Assembly: GCA_964346075.1 (NCBI GenBank)
Contig: CAYFTH010000081.1
Location: 1-14,210 of the forward strand
Origin: Brumimicrobium sp964346075
Lineage (GTDB): Bacteria; Bacteroidota; Bacteroidia; Flavobacteriales_D; Crocinitomicaceae
Length of the DNA: 14,210 bases
Direction of reading: 5' to 3'
Of the stretch, positions 1-6,608 are shown one piece after another. The translations under genes were made by a program, and so were the position numbers. The notes under the pieces are model-generated. The model did not search any database and was not told the DNA's origin. It saw only the letters and a program-made list of their open reading frames with translations. Positions within the stretch are counted from its first letter, which is position 1. Every line of letters starts with the position of its first letter.

Positions 1-2
1 AT

Positions 3-104
3 TACAAAGTCCTGACCAGCAAACGGAAACTCAAGGAACTGGAAAGCTATTCGACATTCGGTTATGAAGGAAAAAAAGTGTTGATCCGGTTGGAGTGGGA
101 GTAG
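3..104 (+). CDS. C-terminal end of an unidentified gene (partial)
   Basis: An open frame enters from the left edge and ends at a TAG at 102-104, giving 33 residues that end in KKVLIRLEWE. The other two plus frames are closed early (TGA at 13-15 and at 64-66), so this is the only plus frame that could carry a gene end. The tail is rich in Lys and Glu and looks like a soluble protein, but it is too short to assign to a family. The gene converges on the dehydrogenase at 176-1375, and a hairpin lies between them. Function unknown. Confidence 0.5.
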   Translation, partial: YKVLTSKRKLKELESYSTFGYEGKKVLIRLEWE

Positions 105-126
105 GTGCTGGAATAATTGATAAAAA

Positions 127-154
127 AAATGACCCACTTTTCAGTAGGTCATTT
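127..154 (-). terminator. Hairpin terminator after the glutaryl-CoA dehydrogenase gene
   Basis: The arms AAATGACC (127-134) and GGTCATTT (147-154) are perfect complements. After a C/A mismatch an inner 3-bp stem (136-138 with 143-145) closes a 4-nt loop. Read on the minus strand, the hairpin is followed by a run of U from the A tract at 122-129. It sits 21 nt past the stop of the minus-strand gene. The plus-strand side lacks a good U tract, so it mainly serves the minus strand. Confidence 0.75.
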
Positions 155-175
155 CTAAAACTTTCGAATGTTAGT

Positions 176-1375
176 TTATTTTTTCTTCGGCATACTTCGT
201 TCGAAGGCTGGAATACCAGTAACATCCATACCCGTAATCAGCAAGTGGATATCGTGGGTCCCTTCATACGTGAGTACAGATTCCAAATTGGCCATGTGGC
301 GCATCATGGAGTACTCAGAAGTTATACCCATTCCGCCGTGAATCTGGCGTGCCTCGCGTGCAATATCCAGCGCGATTTCCACGTTGTTCCTTTTTGCCAT
401 TGAAATTTGGGGAGAAGTTGCTCGTCCTTCATTTCTCAATTGCCCCAAACGATGCGTAAGCATTTGCGCTTTTGTGATTTCTGTAATCATTTCAGCTAGT
501 TTCTTTTGTATTAACTGGAATGAACCGATCGGTACATCGAACTGTGTACGCTCTTTTGAGTAACGCAATGCCTGGTCGTAACAGTCCATGGCCGCACCTA
601 ACGCTCCCCATGCTATTCCGTAACGTGCAGAATCCAGGCAAGAAAGTGGAGCTCCTAAACCACTGCGCTCAGGAAGTAAATTCGCTTTAGGAACTTTCAC
701 GTTTTCAAATATCAGTTCTCCCGTGGCAGATGCACGAAGCGATAATTTCCCGTGCATCTCAGGAGTAGAAAAACCTTCCATACCACGCTCGACGATTAAT
801 CCATGGATACGACCTTCTTCATTCTTGGCCCAAACCACAGCAATATCTGCAAATGGAGCGTTGGAAATCCACATTTTAGCCCCATTGAGCAAATAGTGAT
901 CTCCTTCGTCTGTATAATTCGTGATCATTCCCCCAGGATTAGATCCGTGGTCTGGTTCAGTCAAACCAAAACATCCAATCATTTCACCTGTTGCCAATTT
1001 GGGCAGGAATTTTTGCTTTTGTTCTTCTGAGCCGTATTTAAAAATTGGATACATCACCAAAGAACTTTGTACTGATGCAGTTGATCGCAAACCGCTGTCG
1101 CAACGCTCAAGTTCCTGCATGATTAGGCCGTAAGAAATTTGATCCAGACCTGAACCGCCATATTCCTGAGGAATATACGGACCAAAGGCACCAATTTCTC
1201 CCAATCCACTCAAAATATGCATTGGGAAAGTCGCTTTTTCGTAATGTTCGTCGATGATTGGAGAAACTTCTTTCTTTACCCAATCACGGGCAGTGTCACG
1301 AATCAATTTGTGTTCATCCGTCAATAATTCATCCATCAAATAATAGTCGGGATGTGTATATAAATCTGAACTCAT
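176..1375 (-). CDS. gcdH: Glutaryl-CoA dehydrogenase (acyl-CoA dehydrogenase family)
   Basis: FAD enzyme that oxidises and decarboxylates glutaryl-CoA to crotonyl-CoA and CO2 in lysine/tryptophan breakdown, passing electrons to electron-transfer flavoprotein in the cytoplasm. The 399-residue product follows mitochondrial GCDH from end to end. SGLRSTASVQSSLVM carries the Arg and Ser (R97, S101) that bind the glutaryl carboxylate in GCDH. CFGLTEP starts at 135 (flavin region), LRASATGE is near 214, RTQF is at 276-279, and YEGTHDIH contains the catalytic base E371. These residues separate it from short-chain acyl-CoA dehydrogenases. The frame stays open upstream to 1441, but the ATG at 1375 (MSSDLYTHPD) is preferred because family homology begins just after it and a -7 promoter box (1399-1406) lies between the two starts. 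It stands alone, transcribed divergently from the DUF4271 gene. Activity on glutaryl-CoA is inferred by family. Confidence 0.93.
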   Translation of the reverse strand: MSSDLYTHPDYYLMDELLTDEHKLIRDTARDWVKKEVSPIIDEHYEKATFPMHILSGLGEIGAFGPYIPQEYGGSGLDQISYGLIMQELERCDSGLRSTASVQSSLVMYPIFKYGSEEQKQKFLPKLATGEMIGCFGLTEPDHGSNPGGMITNYTDEGDHYLLNGAKMWISNAPFADIAVVWAKNEEGRIHGLIVERGMEGFSTPEMHGKLSLRASATGELIFENVKVPKANLLPERSGLGAPLSCLDSARYGIAWGALGAAMDCYDQALRYSKERTQFDVPIGSFQLIQKKLAEMITEITKAQMLTHRLGQLRNEGRATSPQISMAKRNNVEIALDIAREARQIHGGMGITSEYSMMRHMANLESVLTYEGTHDIHLLITGMDVTGIPAFERSMPKKK

Positions 1376-1398
1376 GTTAGAATGTTTAATTTTGCCAT

Positions 1399-1406
1399 CA
1401 AAAGTA
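1399..1406 (-). promoter_or_regulatory. Putative Bacteroidota -7 box for gcdH
   Basis: On the minus strand this reads TACTTTTG, an exact match to the phylum consensus TAnnTTTG. It would start transcription about 17 nt upstream of the ATG at 1375. I see no TTG at the expected 19-21 nt upstream, so the -33 element is weak or missing. Confidence 0.45.
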
Positions 1407-1505
1407 AGGAAATATATGGTTTTTTTAACGTTGAGGTGCAATCAAAAACGCAACAAGTCGTTTTTTTGTACATTCGTAACATAAAGCCAAATTAAGAAAA
1501 CAACC

Positions 1506-2159
1506 ATGGACGAAATGCAATTGATAGAGCGGGAATCGATGTTTCCAACATGGGTGTTGTATGCGTTGCTCGTTGCCGTTGGGATTTTGGCACTCGTGAA
1601 GTTGTGGCGCCCCGTAATTTTCCAATACATCACAGCTTCCTTTGTCAAACCGCCATCGACTATTCCTTACTCCCGTGAGAACCTCAGTTTTTTTGGTCGG
1701 GCCAGTTGGATGTTATTACTGAACTATTTCGTTGTCGCTGGTATTTCCATATCTATGGTGTCAACGTATTACGATTTTGAGCAGGATTTACTCATTTTTG
1801 CACCCACTTTTTATTTTTTATTTCAGGCGATATCTTTGTTTATGGCAGGAGGTGTGAGTGGTGAGTTAAAAAAACTCAACGAACATTTTTTGTTGTTAAA
1901 CTTTACCTATCATACGATGGGGTTACTTTTAATCCCTTTGCTGCTAATCTGGTTGCTCAATGTTAATTACTCGATATACTTTATCTATACTTTGGCGATT
2001 CTGTTTTCCGTCTTTTGGCTGTTGCGGGTTTTTCGGGGAATATTCTTCGCATTGAGAAATAATATATTGTGGTATTATATAATTTTATACCTTTGCACCC
2101 TGGAAATTTGGCCGTTAGTCGCATTTTATGTGCTATTAATCGCTGATTTTAAGAGGTAA
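1506..2159 (+). CDS. DUF4271 family integral membrane protein
   Basis: 217-residue inner-membrane protein with about six hydrophobic segments (roughly 14-31, 66-85, 95-114, 129-151, 155-173 and 188-212). The C-terminal stretch WYYIILYLCTLEIWPLVAFY (189-208) resembles the conserved end of DUF4271, a Bacteroidota family of unknown function that often precedes a uroporphyrinogen-III synthase-type gene, as here. The ATG at 1506 is chosen because it gives a short polar N-terminus before the first membrane segment. The stop lies only a few bases before the hemD start, so the two are probably co-transcribed and translationally coupled. No catalytic motif is visible. A role linked to haem synthesis or membrane haem handling is suggested by context only. 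Confidence 0.85.
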   Translation: MDEMQLIERESMFPTWVLYALLVAVGILALVKLWRPVIFQYITASFVKPPSTIPYSRENLSFFGRASWMLLLNYFVVAGISISMVSTYYDFEQDLLIFAPTFYFLFQAISLFMAGGVSGELKKLNEHFLLLNFTYHTMGLLLIPLLLIWLLNVNYSIYFIYTLAILFSVFWLLRVFRGIFFALRNNILWYYIILYLCTLEIWPLVAFYVLLIADFKR

Positions 2160-2165
2160 AACGAA

Positions 2166-2939
2166 TTGTTGAATCTAAATACTGCAATTTTGAGTATTCG
2201 TACAATATTGGTATCACAACCAGAGCCAGAAAGTAATAAAAATCCATATATAGCTTTAGCTGAAAAGTATAATCTACAGGTTGATTTTAGACCTTTTATT
2301 CACGTCGAAGGTGTAGAGAAATCAGAATTCAGGAGTCAACGTGTCGATTTAAACGATTTTACAGCAATAATCTTAACCTCGAAGACAGCAGTTGATCATT
2401 TCTTTCGTATTGCTGAAGAATGTCGATTCGAAGTACCGACTTCTATGAAGTATTTCTGTATTTCTGAAGCTGTAGCATATTACTTACAAAAGTATGTGAC
2501 GTATCGAAAGCGTAAGATTTTTCACGGTCGACAGACTATTGTTGACCTTATGGATTCGATTAAAAAACACAAAAAAGAGAAGTTTCTTTTACCTTGTTCT
2601 GACATCCTGCGGAATAGCATTCCCGACACGCTAAACGAGTATAAAATAGATTTCGAGCGCGTTGTCCTTTACCGTACGGTGGCAACTGACCTTACGGATC
2701 TCGAGAGTGTTTCATACGATATCCTCGTGTTCTTTTCACCTTCCGGCATTGAATCGCTGCTTAAAAACTTCCCGGATTTTAAGCAAAATAAAACACGGAT
2801 AGCAGCTTTTGGACCCACGACGGCAAAGGCAATTGTGGATAATAATCTTCGGCTCGATATTCATGCTCCCCAACCACAAACGCCTTCTATGTCTATGGCA
2901 ATTGAGGAGTATATCAAAGACCATGATAAAAAGAAGTAG
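2166..2939 (+). CDS. hemD: Uroporphyrinogen-III synthase (HemD-like)
   Basis: Cytoplasmic enzyme that closes hydroxymethylbilane to uroporphyrinogen III, with inversion of ring D, in haem synthesis. The 257-residue frame has the two-lobe HemD layout: RTILVSQPEP near the start, ILTSKTAVDHFF (69-80), FFSPSGIESL (189-198) and AAFGPTTAKAI (213-223), the last two being recognisable HemD signatures. Family members are divergent and few residues are invariant, so the call rests on these motifs and on pairing with DUF4271. There is no ATG near the 5' end. Candidate starts are TTG at 2166, 2169 and 2190. The one at 2190 gives MSIRTILVSQPEP, which fits the usual family N-terminus best (249 residues). 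The longer form is listed because an AAGAGG sequence at 2150-2155 lies a suitable distance before 2166. A degenerate repeat tract starts directly after the stop codon. Confidence 0.85.
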   Translation: MLNLNTAILSIRTILVSQPEPESNKNPYIALAEKYNLQVDFRPFIHVEGVEKSEFRSQRVDLNDFTAIILTSKTAVDHFFRIAEECRFEVPTSMKYFCISEAVAYYLQKYVTYRKRKIFHGRQTIVDLMDSIKKHKKEKFLLPCSDILRNSIPDTLNEYKIDFERVVLYRTVATDLTDLESVSYDILVFFSPSGIESLLKNFPDFKQNKTRIAAFGPTTAKAIVDNNLRLDIHAPQPQTPSMSMAIEEYIKDHDKKK

Positions 2940-3081
2940 AGCGTAGACAGCAAGAGCGTAGACAGCAAGAGCGTAGACAGCAAGAGTGTTGAGTAAGAGT
3001 GTTGAGTAAGAGATGAGGCGGTATGAGCATACAGCAAGAGTGTTGAGCAGGAGCATACAACTGGAGTAGTGAGTATACAGG
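2940..3081. repeat. Degenerate short tandem repeat tract
   Basis: Immediately after the hemD stop codon a 15-bp unit, AGCGTAGACAGCAAG, occurs three times without error (2940-2954, 2955-2969, 2970-2984). A 13-bp unit, AGTGTTGAGTAAG, follows twice (2985-2997, 2998-3010). Diverged pieces of both units run to about 3081, for example CATACAGCAAG ending at 3038 and AGTGTTGAGCAGG at 3039-3051. The plus strand is purine-rich, almost without T runs, and richer in G+C than the flanks. The unit lengths are not equal, so this is a shuffled mosaic of short words rather than one clean satellite. It does not look coding. Confidence 0.9.
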
Positions 3082-3093
3082 TTACTTTTAGTA

Positions 3094-3264
3094 TCAAAAT
3101 TCCTGGTTCAAATCAAAAACACTCGCTGTAAAATAGGGTTTTTCGGCAAAAATTTTAAGGAATTCCCTCGCTGCGTTAAATTGTAAATTCCCGCTCTCAT
3201 CACTCAGCAGCTTATTAATTTCCAACTGATTAAGATTTCTCGCCAAATTGACTATAGTTGCAGC
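3094..3264 (-). pseudogene. Possible gene remnant or small ORF with no good start
   Basis: On the minus strand 56 codons are open between an in-frame TGA (3265-3267) and a TGA stop (3094-3096). The translation looks like real protein rather than chance: it contains NLNQLEINKLLSDESG, then NAAREFLKIFAEKP, and ends TASVFDLNQEF, with an amphipathic helical pattern and balanced composition. There is no in-frame ATG or GTG; the only possible start is TTG at 3246 (50 residues). An ATG at 3270 is in another frame that stops after 13 codons. It may be the surviving C-terminus of a decayed gene, or a small gene with a poor start. I do not recognise the family. Confidence 0.35.
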
Positions 3265-3294
3265 TCACCATATTATTTATTATCATTAAATTTA

Positions 3295-3302
3295 TACCTT
3301 GG
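3295..3302 (+). promoter_or_regulatory. Weak candidate -7 box for the PBP1A gene
   Basis: TACCTTGG differs from TAnnTTTG at one position and ends 10 nt before the ATG at 3313. No clear -33 TTG is seen at the right distance. The surrounding 30 bases are strongly AT-rich, as expected of a promoter. Confidence 0.3.
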
Positions 3303-3312
3303 TAAATTGAAT

Positions 3313-5838
3313 ATGGCAGATCGTAAGAAAAAAGAGAAAATCAAATTTAAGAAATGGTCCTCAACAGTACTGGTGTTGTTGATGTGGATCATTGGTTTTT
3401 TACCGCTATTTGGGGTGCTTTATTTACGATACGTACAAACTGAAGAGGAAAACCTGCCGTCCTCGACGATGTTGGAAAATCAAGAAGAGTTATTGGCAAC
3501 AACTGTCTATGCAGATGATGGTGTTACTGAATTAGGGAAGTACTGGAAAGTGAACCGTACAAGCGTCAATTATAACGAGATATCTCCACATGCCGTTTCC
3601 GCCTTAATATCCACCGAAGACGAAAGATTTGAGGAGCATCCCGGAATCGATGCTAAAGCATTAGCTCGGGCCATCGTCAACATGGGGGAAGCTGGAGGTG
3701 CATCGACAATTACGCAGCAATTAGCGAAATTGATATTTACCTTGAAAGAACGCGAAGAAAGACGCGAGGCGCGGATAAATGATAGCGGTCCCACTGCAGA
3801 GCAATTACGAAAGGAGAAGATGAGCAGTCTGGAGCGTCGCGTGTATGAAAAAGTAAAGGAAAACATCATTGCGCTGCGCCTGGAACAGCGGTATACGAAG
3901 CACGAAATTTTGACCATGTACCTCAATCAGTTTGATTTCCTATACAATGCTGACGGTATTTCATCGGCTTCCAGGGTGTACTTTAATAAAGATGCAATAG
4001 ATTTAAAGCCTGAGGAAGCAGCTATGTTAGTAGGGATGTGCAAAAATCCGCGTCTTTATAACCCCCTGGCATTTCAAGTGAGAGATTATCGCGCCCGCAT
4101 AGCGAGCCGAAAATCGATAGATAAGGGTGAGGTGAGTGATGAAGCGGTTGCCCGCGTGCGCCGAAAGGATTCGGTTCGCGCCGTAAAACGCAGAAACATA
4201 GTGCTTTTAAAATGGTATGAAAACTCATCGAAAAACAATCCTTCACTCACTTCTACAATCAGCAAATCGGAGTACGACAGTTTAAAAGCATTACCGATTG
4301 TAACCAATTATCAGTCCGTTGATCATAAAGAAGGAGTGGCGCCTTATTTTCGAGAAAGTCTGCGTAACGAGGTACAGGATATTTTAGCAGAAAAAGATCC
4401 TAACGGTAATTACAACTATCAAAAACCGGAAGGAGGATCTTATAATATTTATGAGGACGGGTTGAAAATTTATACATCTATCAATCTAAACATTCAAAAG
4501 CATGCAGAGTATGCATTAAAACATCACTTAAAAACGAATTTACAAGAACCGTTCACTAAAAATAATCGGCGGTCCGATCAGTTTCCTTTTGCACGAAACA
4601 TTGATGCTTCAACAGTTGAGCTACTGATGAATAGTGCCCGTAAGCGTTCAGAGCGCTATCGCCACGCCAAGCAAAATGGATTGAGTGATGCTGAAGTGGA
4701 GAAAATGTTTGAAACACCGGTTCCTATGAAAGTTTTTTCCTGGAATGGTGAAGTCGATACGGTCATGACGCCGAATGATTCAATCCGCTATTATAAGAAC
4801 TTTATTCGTGGAGGATTAGTATCTGTTGAACCACAAACAGGTTTTATCAAAGCATGGGTTGGCGGTCCTAATATCGATCATTTTGCTTATGATCACGTGG
4901 AGAAAGGTAAACGTCAAGTGGGATCTACGATCAAGCCTTTTATTTATTCTGCTGGGATGCGTTTCGGGGTTATCACACCTTGTCAAACTACACCGAATAT
5001 ACCTTACTGTGTCGATTCACGAAAAGGATCAGGGGAGGAAGGTATGGAGCAGTGGTGTCCAAGTAACGCCGGAGCTGACATGGATGGAGAGACTGTAAAA
5101 TTCAGGAAAGGACTCGAACAATCCATGAACAACATCACGGTGGCAGTTATGTCTAAAATGGGGGGTGTCGCAGGTCCTAGAGCCGTTGCAAAATTAATGC
5201 GCGATCTCAATATTGAATTGAGGGAAGCCGATATTGTACCCGCTATGTGTCTGGGGGTTATGGACCTCTCGCTTCTTGAAATGGTGAGCGCTCAAGCGGC
5301 CTTTGTCAATCGGGGGATCTACACGAAGCCGACGGCCATTATGCGTATTGAGGATCGAAATGGTAATATCGTATATGAACATACACCTCAGGCGAAAGAG
5401 GCCATGTCAGAAGAGTTGGCTTATGCCACTTTAGAAATGATGCGCGGCGTAGTACTGAGAGGTACGGGAGCAAGTTTGCGAGGTACATGGCGCGGTGATT
5501 GGGGAGGTGTGACCCAGCCAACAGCAGGAAAAACAGGAACGACGCAGAACAACTCTGACGGATGGTTCATGGGGCTTACACCGGATTTAGTTACTGGAGT
5601 TTGGGTAGGAGCTGAAGATATGGCCGTACGATTTAATACGATGAAGTGGGGGCAGGGAGCTCGAATGGCCCTGCCAATTTATGGATATATGATGCAAAAA
5701 GTATATAAAGACCCAAACATTCATATTTCTACAAATGAATTTGAACCGCCTTTTGGCTGGAAAAATTCACTTTATAATTGCGATAATCAAGAAGATTCAG
5801 GAGATGATAATGGAACTCCTGATTTTGGAATTAATTAA
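3313..5838 (+). CDS. Bifunctional class A penicillin-binding protein 1A
   Basis: Bitopic inner-membrane enzyme that polymerises lipid II into glycan strands and cross-links the peptides in the periplasm. The 841-residue product has a Lys-rich cytoplasmic tail (1-15), a membrane anchor (about 17-38), a GT51 glycosyltransferase domain with STEDERFEEHPG (catalytic E102) and GGASTITQQLAK (128-139), then the EK...ALRLEQRYTKHEILTMYLN block (179-205). The transpeptidase domain carries GSTIKPF (nucleophile S538, K541), SMN (604-606) and KTGT (740-743). All catalytic motifs are intact. A charged insertion of about 25-30 residues (near 144-173) separates the GT51 motifs compared with the E. coli enzyme. 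The C-terminus is short and acidic. The ATG at 3313 is preferred over an in-frame TTG at 3307. The CoA-transferase gene follows after 12 nt, so they probably share a transcript. Confidence 0.95.
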   Translation: MADRKKKEKIKFKKWSSTVLVLLMWIIGFLPLFGVLYLRYVQTEEENLPSSTMLENQEELLATTVYADDGVTELGKYWKVNRTSVNYNEISPHAVSALISTEDERFEEHPGIDAKALARAIVNMGEAGGASTITQQLAKLIFTLKEREERREARINDSGPTAEQLRKEKMSSLERRVYEKVKENIIALRLEQRYTKHEILTMYLNQFDFLYNADGISSASRVYFNKDAIDLKPEEAAMLVGMCKNPRLYNPLAFQVRDYRARIASRKSIDKGEVSDEAVARVRRKDSVRAVKRRNIVLLKWYENSSKNNPSLTSTISKSEYDSLKALPIVTNYQSVDHKEGVAPYFRESLRNEVQDILAEKDPNGNYNYQKPEGGSYNIYEDGLKIYTSINLNIQKHAEYALKHHLKTNLQEPFTKNNRRSDQFPFARNIDASTVELLMNSARKRSERYRHAKQNGLSDAEVEKMFETPVPMKVFSWNGEVDTVMTPNDSIRYYKNFIRGGLVSVEPQTGFIKAWVGGPNIDHFAYDHVEKGKRQVGSTIKPFIYSAGMRFGVITPCQTTPNIPYCVDSRKGSGEEGMEQWCPSNAGADMDGETVKFRKGLEQSMNNITVAVMSKMGGVAGPRAVAKLMRDLNIELREADIVPAMCLGVMDLSLLEMVSAQAAFVNRGIYTKPTAIMRIEDRNGNIVYEHTPQAKEAMSEELAYATLEMMRGVVLRGTGASLRGTWRGDWGGVTQPTAGKTGTTQNNSDGWFMGLTPDLVTGVWVGAEDMAVRFNTMKWGQGARMALPIYGYMMQKVYKDPNIHISTNEFEPPFGWKNSLYNCDNQEDSGDDNGTPDFGIN

Positions 5839-5850
5839 AAAAAAGAAAGC

Positions 5851-6549
5851 ATGAATAAAAAAGTAGCAGATGTAGCAGAAGCTTGTAGAGGAGTGAAGTC
5901 TGGAATGACCTTGATGCTGGGGGGATTTGGATTGTGTGGAATACCAGAAAATTCCATTAATCAACTGGTAAAAATGGGAGTAGATGATTTGACTTGCATT
6001 TCAAATAATGCAGGTGTTGATGATTTTGGACTCGGTTTGCTTCTCCAACAAAGACAAATTAAAAAGATGATGTCTTCTTACGTAGGAGAGAATGAAGAGT
6101 TTGAGCGTCAGATGTTGTCTGGAGAGTTAGAGGTAGATCTGGTACCTCAAGGATCCCTGGCAGAACGATGTCGTGCAGGAGGGGCAGGAATACCTGCTTT
6201 CTTTACACCTGCAGGTTATGGTTCGGAAATCGCAGAAGGTAAAGAAGTTCGTGACTTTGATGGTAAGCCACATATTATGGAAACTGCGCTTACCAGTGAG
6301 TTTGCTTTCGTGAAAGCTTGGAAAGGAGATACAGAAGGAAATCTCATTTATAAGGCCACAGCGCGTAATTTTAATCCGATTATGGCGATGGCTGGGAAAA
6401 TCACTGTTGCTGAGGTAGAAGAGTTAGTGCCTGCGGGCGAACTGGATCCCAATGAAATTCATACACCAGGTATTTTTGTTCAGCGCATCTATGAGGGTAA
6501 AAACTATGAAAAACGCATTGAAAAGGTAACGACACGACCGAAACCTTAA
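5851..6549 (+). CDS. scoA: Succinyl-CoA:3-ketoacid CoA-transferase, subunit A
   Basis: Alpha subunit of the heterodimeric enzyme that moves CoA from succinyl-CoA to acetoacetate (or a similar 3-oxoacid), used in ketone-body and branched-chain breakdown. The 232-residue product is the usual length and keeps the family signatures: GGFGLCGIPENSI (24-36), ISNNAGVDDFGLG (50-62), SSYVGENEEFERQ (75-87), AGGAGIPAFFTPAGYG (109-124), and ELDPNEIHTPGIFVQRI near the end. The catalytic glutamate of this enzyme family lies on subunit B, which is not in this window: the next gene is on the opposite strand and the transcript ends just after scoA. The start ATG follows PBP1A by 12 nt with an A-rich leader and no strong Shine-Dalgarno sequence. 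Exact substrate cannot be told from sequence. Confidence 0.93.
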   Translation: MNKKVADVAEACRGVKSGMTLMLGGFGLCGIPENSINQLVKMGVDDLTCISNNAGVDDFGLGLLLQQRQIKKMMSSYVGENEEFERQMLSGELEVDLVPQGSLAERCRAGGAGIPAFFTPAGYGSEIAEGKEVRDFDGKPHIMETALTSEFAFVKAWKGDTEGNLIYKATARNFNPIMAMAGKITVAEVEELVPAGELDPNEIHTPGIFVQRIYEGKNYEKRIEKVTTRPKP

Positions 6550-6573
6550 TTGTTTAGACTCAGAATCGATACC

Positions 6574-6602
6574 TCCACGTTGTTAGCTCAACGTGGATTT
6601 TT
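6574..6602 (+). terminator. Intrinsic terminator of the PBP1A-scoA transcript
   Basis: A perfect 9-bp stem TCCACGTTG (6574-6582) / CAACGTGGA (6589-6597) with a 6-nt loop is followed by five T (6598-6602). It lies 24 nt past the scoA stop and 6 nt before the end of the convergent gene at 6609, so it may also slow transcription from the other side. Confidence 0.9.
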
Positions 6603-6608
6603 AGTTGA

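Noticed and set aside
95..403. Plus-strand open frame of about 100 codons
   Set aside because: It lies across the terminator and antisense to the strongly supported glutaryl-CoA dehydrogenase, with no protein-like features.
1376..1441. N-terminal extension of the dehydrogenase to an ATG at 1441
   Set aside because: The extra 22 residues precede family homology, and the -7 box at 1399-1406 would lie inside the extension.
2940..3081. CRISPR array
   Set aside because: Units are 13-15 bp, directly abutting with no unique spacers, and no cas genes are present.
2736..3097. Overlapping minus-strand open frames through the tandem repeat, with Leu/Ala/Tyr-rich repeated peptides
   Set aside because: They are products of the repeat's lack of stops on that strand and overlap the real hemD gene; the peptides are low-complexity and have no support as genes.
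176..6549. Dedicated lysine/ketone degradation cluster formed by gcdH and scoA
   Set aside because: They are on opposite strands, 4.5 kb apart, separated by haem and cell-wall genes, and no other pathway gene is present.
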